Assembly (NCBI GenBank): GCA_003170035.1
Contig: PMZX01000161.1
Location: 347-6,665 of the forward strand
Direction: 5' to 3'
Source of the DNA: Myxococcales bacterium
GTDB taxonomy: Bacteria; Myxococcota_A; Polyangia; Fen-1088
DNA: 6,319 nucleotides
Positions 1-6,146 of the stretch are shown in pieces. Below the pieces are notes generated by a model. The model saw nothing but the letters and a program-made list of their open reading frames with translations. It did not search any database and was not told the DNA's origin. The first letter of the stretch is position 1; every line of letters starts with the position of its first letter. The translations under genes and the position numbers were made by a program.

Positions 1-1371
1 CGGGTGGAGCCGGGATCCTTCTATGGGATCGATATTTCAGCTCTTCTGCCCTACAACCTGCTGCGCACCTACCACCTGCAGCTGGCCATCTTCTGGATCG
101 CGACCGCATGGGTGGCCGGGGGCCTTTTCATGGCGCCATTGGTGGGTGGCGGCGAGCCCAAGGGCCAGCGCGTGGGCGTGCTTGTGTTGCTGGGCGCGCT
201 GACCGTCGTGGTGCTGGGCAGTCTGGGAGGTGAATTCCTCGGCATCAACAACAAGCTGGGCGATCTCTGGTTCTGGCTGGGGCACCAGGGCTCGGAGTAC
301 CTGGACCTGGGCCGATTCTGGCAATTCCTGCTGGCCGCAGGGCTGGCGGGCTGGCTGGTGCTGATGTTCCGGGCGTTGCGGCCCGCGATGCGATTGCCGG
401 AACGCGGACAACTGGCCTCGCTGTTCCTCTATGCTGCTGTGGCGATTCCTCTCTTCTACTTGCCCGCGCTGTTCTTTGGCCCGCGCACCAATTTCGCAGT
501 CATCGACAACTGGCGCTTCTGGATTATTCATCTCTGGGTCGAGGGCTTCTTCGAGCTCTTCGCCACGGTGCTGGTGGCCGTGATGTTCCGCCAGCTTGGC
601 CTGGTGTCGGTGCGCACCGCTACGCGGATGGTGTACCTGGACGCCATTCTCTTCCTTGCTGCAGGAATCATCGGCACCGGCCACCACTGGTATTTCACCG
701 GGCAGGGCACGCTGAACATGGGTCTGGCGGCGTGCTTTTCCGCCATGGAGGTGGTCCCGCTCACCCTGCTGACGCTCGACGCTTGGGACTTCATTCGTCT
801 GCGCCACCTGCGCGCCGAGCCCTCTGTGCGTGCGGTCGCCGCGGACCACAAGTGGACCATCTACTTCTTGATGGCAGTGGGCTTCTGGAACTTCGTCGGG
901 GCTGGCGTGTTCGGCTTCCTGATCAATCTGCCCATCGTCTCGTATTTTGAAGTGGGCACGCTGCTCACGGCCAATCACGGCCACGGGGCCATGTTCGGGG
1001 TGTTCGGGTTGCTGGCACTGGCCGTGCTGGTATTCTGCTTGCGATGTCTGTCCGACAACGCCGGGTGGAAGCGAACCGAGCGGCTGGTGAAGATCAGCTT
1101 CTGGGGGCTCAACCTGGGTCTGGGGTTGATGATGGCCGTCGATCTTTTCCCGGGCGGCGTGCTCCAGCTTGCCGACTCGCTTGCCAACGGGTACTGGCAC
1201 GCCCGGCGGTTGACCTTCCTGATGACGGGAACGTTTCACGTGCTGGAATGGCTGCGCATCGGCGCCGACTCGATCTTCATCGTGGCCGGTGTGGTTCCGC
1301 TGGTGCTGATGACGGTCCTGCGGGTTCTCGGCAGGCGGCCTGCCGGTGGACCGGCCGCCACGACGCCATAG
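1..1371 (+). CDS. norB: Quinol-dependent nitric oxide reductase (qNor/NorZ type), C-terminal part, cut by window start
   Basis: Membrane haem-copper-oxidase-superfamily enzyme that reduces two NO to N2O with electrons from quinol. The frame is open to the first base, and the visible 455 codons (numbered from the GTG at 4) hold the whole catalytic core. H24 in RTYHLQLAIFW is the expected low-spin haem b ligand. H176 in HLWVEGFFE and H227/H228 in GTGHHWYF are the FeB ligands. H325 and H327 in NHGHGAMFG are the haem b3 and haem b ligands. The acidic residues E180, E184 and E249 match E211, E215 and E280 of Pseudomonas cytochrome-c-type NorB in spacing. Segments such as GHQGSEYLDLGRFWQ resemble the single-chain quinol form, which has an N-terminal extension of roughly 280 residues; that part would lie upstream. 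The GTG at 4 is therefore probably internal. Long hydrophobic segments run throughout. The stop is TAG at 1369-1371, and the next gene follows after 61 bases on the same strand. Family call is firm. The qNor rather than cNor assignment rests on similarity by eye. Confidence 0.93.
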   Translation, partial: RVEPGSFYGIDISALLPYNLLRTYHLQLAIFWIATAWVAGGLFMAPLVGGGEPKGQRVGVLVLLGALTVVVLGSLGGEFLGINNKLGDLWFWLGHQGSEYLDLGRFWQFLLAAGLAGWLVLMFRALRPAMRLPERGQLASLFLYAAVAIPLFYLPALFFGPRTNFAVIDNWRFWIIHLWVEGFFELFATVLVAVMFRQLGLVSVRTATRMVYLDAILFLAAGIIGTGHHWYFTGQGTLNMGLAACFSAMEVVPLTLLTLDAWDFIRLRHLRAEPSVRAVAADHKWTIYFLMAVGFWNFVGAGVFGFLINLPIVSYFEVGTLLTANHGHGAMFGVFGLLALAVLVFCLRCLSDNAGWKRTERLVKISFWGLNLGLGLMMAVDLFPGGVLQLADSLANGYWHARRLTFLMTGTFHVLEWLRIGADSIFIVAGVVPLVLMTVLRVLGRRPAGGPAATTP

Positions 1372-1389
1372 GCTGTGCATCGGAGTGTC

Positions 1390-1411
1390 TGGCATGTCAG
1401 TCTGACAGCCA
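1390..1411. promoter_or_regulatory. Dyad in norB-U32 spacer, candidate operator fitting a NorR-like GT-N7-AC core
   Basis: TGTCAG (1395-1400) and CTGACA (1402-1407) form a perfect 6-bp inverted repeat around a single T. Outer arms TGGC (1390-1393) and GCCA (1408-1411) extend it, with one unpaired A at 1394. The core GTCA-N3-TGAC (1396-1406) fits the GT-N7-AC half-site pattern described for the NO-sensing activator NorR. Only one copy is seen. The TGGCATG at 1390-1396 resembles a sigma-54 -24 element, but no good -12 GC element follows at the right distance. It lies 11 bases before the Shine-Dalgarno of the U32 gene. It could instead act as an mRNA hairpin after norB; no T-run follows, so a classical terminator is unlikely. 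The dyad is directly visible; its role is inferred. Confidence 0.4.
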
Positions 1412-1432
1412 ACACGCAAGCAGGAGGACTGG

Positions 1433-2509
1433 ATGTTTTCGGTGGCGAGCAATTTCGACGACGAGCTTCCGGGCCGGATGGCCGGGATGGAGGTGGACGA
1501 GTTGTTCGGATCTTGCGACGACGCCCCGGTTGGACACGGGCGGCCGCGCGCCATGATCCCGCCCACCTCGTGGCGCACCCTTGAACGGCACGTGGCTCGC
1601 TGCCGGACGGCTGGGCTGGGATTCAACCTGCTGCTCAACCCGGCGTGCCTGGGAGGATTCGAGGAGAACATCCGCCTGGAGCGCCGGCTGCGGCGGGCGA
1701 TGGCGCGGGCGGTGGACATGGGTGTGAACGCGGTAACGGTGGCGCATCCGTGGCTGGTTTCGCTGGCGCGCGAGACGCCGCTGCGGGTGCGGGTGGGTGT
1801 CTTCGTGGGGGTCGCCACCGTCGAGCAGGCTCACTACTGGGAGACCCTGGGCGCGCACATCATCGCTCTGGACACCCACGTGCTGTGTCGCGATCTGAAC
1901 GGCATCAAGCGCATCGCCGAGGCCACGCGCGCCGAGATCGAGGTGCCGGTCAATATCGGCTGCATCCTGCGCTGCCCGCTGGCGCGCACCCACGTCGCCC
2001 GGCTCTCGCATTCGTCCCGGCGCGGAAGCCAGCCCATGGATCCCTGCGTGCGCTGGTGTACCGAGGAGAAGCGGCGGGATCCGGTCAACCTGATCCGTTC
2101 TGATTTCATCCGGCCCGAGGATCTGGACCGCTACCGGGAATTGGGCGCGTCGAGCTTCAAGATCGTGGACCGTGCCTGCTCGACCGAGGCGCTGGTCGAG
2201 CGCGTGCGCGCGTACCACACCCGACGCTGGGATGGCGATCTCTTGCAACTCATCGGCCCGCGCGGATCGCCGCCCCGGCGCCGCCGGCTGCCCGTGGTGG
2301 ATTCACTTCGCCATCTGGGCGTACGAAGGGCTCTGGCGCTGCTGCAGGGGGCGCGCCAGTTCATGAAGCTGGAAGTGCCGTGGTCGATCGACAACCACGC
2401 GCTTGACGATGTGATTCTGCCCGGGGGCTGCCACGCCACTGGATGCGAGGAGTGCGGCCACTGTGCCGGCGTCGCCCAGCGCGCGGTGCGGCCGCGGGTG
2501 GCGCAATAG
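1433..2509 (+). CDS. U32-family protein (peptidase U32 / UbiU-UbiV-RlhA superfamily) with two cysteine quartets
   Basis: A 358-residue protein with no signal peptide or membrane segment, so probably cytoplasmic. A strong Shine-Dalgarno AGGAGG (1422-1427) sits 5 bases before the ATG and fixes the start. The N-terminal half reads as a U32-type barrel: FSVASNFDDEL at residues 2-12, GFNLLLNPACLG at about 63-74, VTVAHPWLV at 101-109, then a GAHIIALD strand at about 140-147. NIGCILRCP gives C177 and C181, and DPCVRWC gives C205 and C209. Together these form a plausible [4Fe-4S] quartet like those of UbiU, UbiV and related U32 proteins. A second group, C333, C338, C341 and C344, lies near the C-terminus. 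Though named peptidases, characterised members of this superfamily include O2-independent hydroxylation factors (UbiU/UbiV for ubiquinone, RlhA for 23S rRNA). A hydroxylase-like role in the adjacent pathway is inference; a protease or RNA-modifying role is not excluded. It ends 24 bases before the PKS gene and is probably co-transcribed with it. Confidence 0.85.
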   Translation: MFSVASNFDDELPGRMAGMEVDELFGSCDDAPVGHGRPRAMIPPTSWRTLERHVARCRTAGLGFNLLLNPACLGGFEENIRLERRLRRAMARAVDMGVNAVTVAHPWLVSLARETPLRVRVGVFVGVATVEQAHYWETLGAHIIALDTHVLCRDLNGIKRIAEATRAEIEVPVNIGCILRCPLARTHVARLSHSSRRGSQPMDPCVRWCTEEKRRDPVNLIRSDFIRPEDLDRYRELGASSFKIVDRACSTEALVERVRAYHTRRWDGDLLQLIGPRGSPPRRRRLPVVDSLRHLGVRRALALLQGARQFMKLEVPWSIDNHALDDVILPGGCHATGCEECGHCAGVAQRAVRPRVAQ

Positions 2510-2533
2510 CGCGGTAGTCGCGAAAGGACCCAA

Positions 2534-3622
2534 ATGTCGGCAGACTCGGACAGACGCCCGCAAACGAGGAACAGCACGATCCTGGGGATTGCGACTGCGG
2601 TGCCCGAACACTGCCTGGAGCAAGACAGCGTGAAGAGCACGCTGCGCCCGCTGTTGCCGGTTCCCGCCCACCGGCTCGACGCGGTGATGGCCCTGTTCGA
2701 CAATGCGCTGGTGCAACGGCGGTTCAGCGTGTTGCCGCTCGATCAGTTGAGTGTGCCTCGCTCACTGTCCGACACCATGGCGCTCTATTGCAGCAGCGCG
2801 GTTCGTCTGGGCCGTATGGCGGCCGCGGACTGCCTGGCGGGCGCGGGGGTGTCGGCGCGGGCAGTGGACCTGGTCATCACGCTTTCCTGCACCGGCTTCA
2901 TGATCCCGTCGCTCGATGCCCACCTGGCGCAGGACCTGGGCTTTCGGCCCGATGTTCGCCGGTTGCCCATCACCGAGCTCGGCTGCGTGGCAGGCGCGGC
3001 CGCGCTAGCCCGGGCGCACGATTTTTTGGCCGGGCACCCGGAGGCCCATGTGCTCATCGTCGCGGTCGAGCTGCCGACCCTCAGTTTCCAGCGCAGCGAC
3101 GCCAGCACGGCGCAACTGGTGTCGACCGCTCTCTTTGGCGACGGCGCGGCTGCGGTGCTGCTGACCGGGCAGCCATCGGCGCCCGGGGTTGCCGTGCTCG
3201 ACGCCGAGACCCATCTGTTCCCCAACAGCCTGGACCTGCTGGGTTTTGACCTGCGCGACGACGGACTGCATGTCGTGCTGGCCAAAGAGTTGCCGGAAAC
3301 CCTGCGTGCCACCTTCGGCGCCGTGGTCGATCGTCTGCTCGACCGGGCGGGAATCGGACGTGCGGATGTGGAGTGCTGCGCCTTTCACCCGGGCGGCAAG
3401 CGCATCCTGCTCGCGATCGAGGAAGCCCTGGGCCTCGACCGTGCGAAAACCCAGCCCTCCTGGGACGTGCTGCGCGAGTATGGCAACCAGTCGAGCGCAG
3501 CGGTTCTGTTCGTGCTCGAGCGCTGGATGAAACAGTATCGCCCGCGTCCCGGCGCCTACGGATTGCTGGGCGCTTTCGGGCCGGGCCTGTCCACTGAACT
3601 GTGCCTCCTACAATGGAACTAG
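2534..3622 (+). CDS. Type III polyketide synthase (chalcone/stilbene synthase family)
   Basis: Cytosolic homodimeric ketosynthase family that extends a CoA-activated starter with malonyl-CoA and cyclises the chain to pyrones, resorcinols or similar aromatics. The 362-residue length is normal. The catalytic triad is complete: C151 in ELGCVAGAAAL, H285 in FHPGGKRIL and N318 in EYGNQSSAA. Other family landmarks are ILGIATAVPEH near the N-terminus, SCTGFMIPSLD (about 118-128), the LFGDGAAAVLL segment (about 200-210) and the C-terminal GAFGPGLSTE loop (about 346-355). The ATG is supported by AAAGGA (2523-2528), 5 bases upstream. The 3' end overlaps the next gene, suggesting translational coupling. 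The neighbouring ICMT-type methyltransferase recalls the srsAB and bpsAB clusters of Streptomyces and Bacillus, where a type III PKS makes alkylresorcinols or alkylpyrones that are then O-methylated. The starter unit and ring closure cannot be told from sequence here. Confidence 0.95.
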   Translation: MSADSDRRPQTRNSTILGIATAVPEHCLEQDSVKSTLRPLLPVPAHRLDAVMALFDNALVQRRFSVLPLDQLSVPRSLSDTMALYCSSAVRLGRMAAADCLAGAGVSARAVDLVITLSCTGFMIPSLDAHLAQDLGFRPDVRRLPITELGCVAGAAALARAHDFLAGHPEAHVLIVAVELPTLSFQRSDASTAQLVSTALFGDGAAAVLLTGQPSAPGVAVLDAETHLFPNSLDLLGFDLRDDGLHVVLAKELPETLRATFGAVVDRLLDRAGIGRADVECCAFHPGGKRILLAIEEALGLDRAKTQPSWDVLREYGNQSSAAVLFVLERWMKQYRPRPGAYGLLGAFGPGLSTELCLLQWN

Positions 3623-5133
3623 CCCACACACTTCCGCTGTACACGGCCCTGTTGGTGCTGGTCGGGCTGATCCGACTGGCGGAGCTGTCACTGTCGCGAC
3701 GGAACCGGCGCTTGCTGCGCGCCCACGGGGCGCCCGCGGTAGCCGAGCCACACTTTCGCGCCATGGTGCTGTTGCACATCGGCATCCTGGTTGGAGCGGG
3801 CGTCGAGGCTTGGGTCACCCGGCGCTCGCCTGTGCCGGCGCTCGCCTGGGCCATGCTGGCGCTGTTGCTGGCAGCGAGTGCCCTGCGCTGGTGGGTGATC
3901 GCCACCCTCGGCCCCCACTGGAACGTGGCCGTCATGGATTCCATTGCCGAAGGGCAGGGCCGCTCCGACGGTTTGGCCGCAGTCTCTGGCGGCCCGTTCC
4001 GGTGGATCCGCCATCCCAACTACGTGGCGGTCTTTCTAGAATTGCTGGCGTTGCCCCTGGTGCACGCGGCCTGGCTCACCGCCGCGCTCGGGTCGGCTGC
4101 CCACGTCTGGGTGCTACGCCATCGCGTGCGTAGCGAGGAGGCCGTGCTTCTCGGCCATTCCAGCTACCAGGCAGTGATGGCTGACAAGCCGCGCTTCATT
4201 CCGCGGCCGCTGTCAGTGGCAGTGCGGAATCTGTTTGCCTTTGTCCGGCTCGGGCGTCCCTTGTTTCTGTTGGGCGGGTTCGTCCTGTACGGCCTGGGCG
4301 CAGCCGTTGCAATGGCGCAAGGCCGGATCATCGACCCATCGGTGTACTTGCTCGGGCAGGCTGTCATCACGGCCTTTCAATTGATGACCCACTATGCGAA
4401 CGACTACTTCGACTACGAAGCAGATCGCGCGAATGCCACGCCCACGCGCTGGTCAGGTGGAAGCCGCGTGTTGACACGTGGTGATGTGCCGCGGCCGGCT
4501 GCCCTGGCCGGAGCACTGGGCGCGGCGACCGTGGGGATCGTCACGGCGATCGTGCTGGCGAGCCGTCACCCTGGCGGCATGGTGATTCCGGTTGCCCTGG
4601 CGATCCTTGTGCTGTCGTGGCTCTATAGCGCTCCGCCGCTGCGCTTGCATTCGACCGGGCTGGGCGAGCTTGACGCCGTCCTGGTGGTGACCGCGCTGGT
4701 GCCGTTCTTTGCGTTTTACTTGCAGGCGTCGGATCTAGTCGGCTTGCGGACCTTGCTGCTTGCCATCGTCCCCGTTTGCTGTCTGCAATTTGCCATGCTG
4801 TTGGCTGTGGGGGTGCCGGACGCCATTGCGGATTCGGCGGTGGGCAAGCAGACCCTGGTGGTGCGCCTGGGCGGTCTGCGAGCGGCGCGCTGGCATGTGA
4901 CGGCCGTTGCGCTGGCCTTCGCGGCGCTGCCCGTCCTGGTTGCGGCTGGTCTGCCTCTGGCCGTGGCAGGAACCGCAGCCTTGATCGTGCCTTTGGCCGC
5001 CTGGCGAATCTGCTGCGCACGCGGCGGCCGGGCGCTGCGGCCCGAAAGATGGGAAAGTTTCACCTTCTGGTCCGTTGCGCTGCTGGTCCTGACCGCGACC
5101 GCCGAGATCACGGGCTTCTTAGCGCGGCACTAG
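3613..5133 (+). CDS. Fusion of ICMT-family methyltransferase with UbiA/MenA-type prenyltransferase
   Basis: A 506-residue polytopic membrane protein with two enzyme domains. Residues ~1-198 resemble isoprenylcysteine carboxyl methyltransferase-like proteins: several hydrophobic helices, then RHPNY (133-137), EE at 175-176 and KPRFIP (192-197), the conserved SAM-binding end of the family. Bacterial relatives beside type III PKS genes (SrsB, BpsB) O-methylate polyketides. After a short linker, residues ~205-506 form a UbiA-superfamily intramembrane prenyltransferase. The first Asp motif is NDYFDYEAD (263-271; D264, D267, D271). YSAPP (338-342) and GLGE (349-352) recall MenA. The second Asp motif has D403 and D407, followed by GKQTLVVRLG. 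These enzymes join a polyprenyl diphosphate to an aromatic ring using Mg2+. ATG 3613 overlaps the PKS stop by 10 bases; an in-frame GTG at 3601 would add four residues, and neither has a clear Shine-Dalgarno. Both domains carry their key motifs in one uninterrupted frame, so this is a true fusion in this sequence. The substrate is presumably the PKS product (inference). Confidence 0.9.
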   Translation: MELAHTLPLYTALLVLVGLIRLAELSLSRRNRRLLRAHGAPAVAEPHFRAMVLLHIGILVGAGVEAWVTRRSPVPALAWAMLALLLAASALRWWVIATLGPHWNVAVMDSIAEGQGRSDGLAAVSGGPFRWIRHPNYVAVFLELLALPLVHAAWLTAALGSAAHVWVLRHRVRSEEAVLLGHSSYQAVMADKPRFIPRPLSVAVRNLFAFVRLGRPLFLLGGFVLYGLGAAVAMAQGRIIDPSVYLLGQAVITAFQLMTHYANDYFDYEADRANATPTRWSGGSRVLTRGDVPRPAALAGALGAATVGIVTAIVLASRHPGGMVIPVALAILVLSWLYSAPPLRLHSTGLGELDAVLVVTALVPFFAFYLQASDLVGLRTLLLAIVPVCCLQFAMLLAVGVPDAIADSAVGKQTLVVRLGGLRAARWHVTAVALAFAALPVLVAAGLPLAVAGTAALIVPLAAWRICCARGGRALRPERWESFTFWSVALLVLTATAEITGFLARH

Positions 5134-5158
5134 AAATCAGGACTGTTCTGGCATTTCT

Positions 5159-5177
5159 GGCGCCATGCCGTGACGCC
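5159..5177. terminator. Weak hairpin in convergent spacer, possible transcription terminator
   Basis: Within the 63-base gap between two convergent genes, GGCG (5159-5162) pairs with CGCC (5174-5177). After one C/A mismatch, CAT (5164-5166) pairs with GTG (5170-5172), one pair being a wobble, around a three-base loop. GTTTCT follows on the plus strand, a poor U-tract. The location between converging stops is right for a terminator, but the stem is short and imperfect. Confidence 0.25.
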
Positions 5178-5196
5178 GTTTCTGGTCCGGCTGGCG

Positions 5197-6063
5197 CTAC
5201 GATCCTTGCCAGTACCTGATCGGGCCGGTATCGCTGTGAACGAAGTGCGCGTGCGGATAGAAGCCGACCCCGCCCAGGCGCAGCGAGCGCACGAAGCCGA
5301 GGAGTTTTTCCGTGGGCACCCCGCGGATGCGGAAATCGACTGCGTTTCCCTGGGTGTGTTGGCTTTCGCGTGCCACCTGGTGGCCCTTCTTGCGCAGGAT
5401 CAGATTGTACTTGGGCGAACGATAGCCCGACACCACGTCCACGCGCTGGGCGTGGAAGTGCAGGGCGGCCGAGACCAGCACATCTGCCAGCTCCGGGTCC
5501 ACGCTGGTCGCCTGGTTGGTGAAGTGGTCGCGCAGGAACACGCGGAAGCGGTGAAGGTACGGCTGGCCGGGAATGAAGCTCATCAACTCGCGCGTCCACT
5601 GGTTGTGCAGGGTGGCCAGCGGTTGCACGCGCGCGCCCACCGGTGGTTTGGGGCCCGCCAGCCTCTCGGCGGCCTGCGCGCAGGGTTGGCGTGCGGGCGG
5701 CTTTTTGCTAGCGCGACAGGTGCGCGGCGGGCGCAGTTGCTCGTCGGTCACGTGCACGTCGGGGCGATGGGCCTTTTCAGCCAGCCAGAGTTCCTTCTTG
5801 CTCCGCTCGCGCAAGGGCGGCACCAGATGTAGGGCCCGCTCATCTGCAACCGGGACCAACGCCTCGGCCGGAAATGCCTCGATAGCATGATCCGGCCGTG
5901 CCGCGGGATCCATCGTCGGCGCAGCGGGGAACAGCGTGCCCAGGAAGAGCCCCACCCAGAGAGCCATACCTAGATAGGGTAGCGGGCGCGGCCGCGCGCC
6001 GCCAGTAATGTGAATGGAAGCGCGCGAATAGCGTAGCGCGGCAATCGCATCGGCGCACAGCAT
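5197..6063 (-). CDS. YcbK-like (DUF882) M15-family metallopeptidase, exported, probable murein endopeptidase
   Basis: The C-terminal ~130 residues match the M15/DUF882 (YcbK, MepK) peptidase fold: VVSGYRSPKYN (substrate-binding Arg), then SQHTQGNAVDFRI with zinc ligands His and Asp spaced H-x6-D, then GGVGFYPHAHFVHSDTG with the third ligand in FVH. In the 288-residue form these ligands are about H236, D243 and H276. A preceding DP-EL-containing stretch with HNQWTRELMSF and FLRDHF also fits DUF882. Relatives cleave peptidoglycan cross-links in the periplasm. A hydrophobic segment (LPYLGMALWVGLFLGTLF, about residues 28-45) acts as signal peptide or anchor. A Pro/Arg/Lys-rich linker of some 90 residues separates it from the enzyme. 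Start uncertain: the ATG at 6063 keeps arginines ahead of the hydrophobic segment; the ATG at 5967 gives 256 residues, with codon use suggesting coding begins there; a GTG at 6132 would give 311. None has a convincing Shine-Dalgarno. Transcribed towards the prenyltransferase gene and apparently unrelated to it. Confidence 0.85.
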   Translation of the reverse strand: MLCADAIAALRYSRASIHITGGARPRPLPYLGMALWVGLFLGTLFPAAPTMDPAARPDHAIEAFPAEALVPVADERALHLVPPLRERSKKELWLAEKAHRPDVHVTDEQLRPPRTCRASKKPPARQPCAQAAERLAGPKPPVGARVQPLATLHNQWTRELMSFIPGQPYLHRFRVFLRDHFTNQATSVDPELADVLVSAALHFHAQRVDVVSGYRSPKYNLILRKKGHQVARESQHTQGNAVDFRIRGVPTEKLLGFVRSLRLGGVGFYPHAHFVHSDTGPIRYWQGS

Positions 6064-6092
6064 TGAGGGGCTAGACGCACGCGGCGATATCA

Positions 6093-6107
6093 GACAGGAT
6101 GCCTGTC
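6093..6107. promoter_or_regulatory. Short dyad upstream of serA, candidate operator or leader hairpin
   Basis: GACAGG (6093-6098) and CCTGTC (6102-6107) are a perfect 6-bp inverted repeat around ATG. The dyad lies in the divergent region between the peptidase gene and serA, about 40 bases before the serA start. It could be an operator or an mRNA hairpin; nothing identifies a regulator. A 6-bp dyad can occur by chance in GC-rich DNA. Confidence 0.25.
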
Positions 6108-6133
6108 CGGTGGCGCGAAGATCGTCGGCCACA

Positions 6134-6140
6134 GAGGGAG
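6134..6140 (+). promoter_or_regulatory. Shine-Dalgarno of serA (GAGGGAG), favouring a GTG start
   Basis: GAGGGAG ends 6 bases before GTG 6147 and 12 bases before the in-frame ATG 6153. The normal spacing favours GTG as the start, adding two residues ahead of the MFKIQTLNKI beginning. Confidence 0.6.
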
Positions 6141-6146
6141 TGCACA

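Noticed and set aside
37..1818. A 593-codon open frame on the minus strand opposite norB and the start of the U32 gene.
   Set aside because: It is a shadow of the strong G/C third-position bias on the plus strand. Its translation is rich in His, Gln, Arg and Pro with no recognisable domain, and it runs across two well-supported genes.
1397..2248. A 283-codon open frame on the minus strand inside the U32 gene.
   Set aside because: It has no recognisable motif and lies opposite a gene with clear family motifs and a strong ribosome binding site.
2501..2522. Small GCGC/CGCG inverted repeats around the U32 stop codon, considered as a terminator.
   Set aside because: The stems are only four base pairs, no T-run follows, and the PKS gene begins within 24 bases of the stop with its own ribosome binding site.
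3081..4019. A 312-codon minus-strand open frame across the PKS-fusion junction.
   Set aside because: Its composition is Arg/Ser/Pro-rich and low-complexity, and both genes on the other strand are fully supported by catalytic motifs.
5170..5832. A 220-codon plus-strand open frame opposite the peptidase gene.
   Set aside because: The minus strand carries the M15 zinc motifs; the plus frame shows none and is an antisense shadow.
5986..5997. A 12-base perfect palindrome GCGCGGCCGCGC near the peptidase N-terminus.
   Set aside because: It is made only of G and C in GC-rich DNA and contains a common restriction-type palindrome; chance is a sufficient explanation.
6063..6091. A possible sigma-70 promoter for serA: TTGAGG at 6063-6068 and GATATC at 6086-6091 with a 17-base spacer.
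   Set aside because: The -35 matches four of six and the -10 only three of six consensus bases, which is too weak to call.
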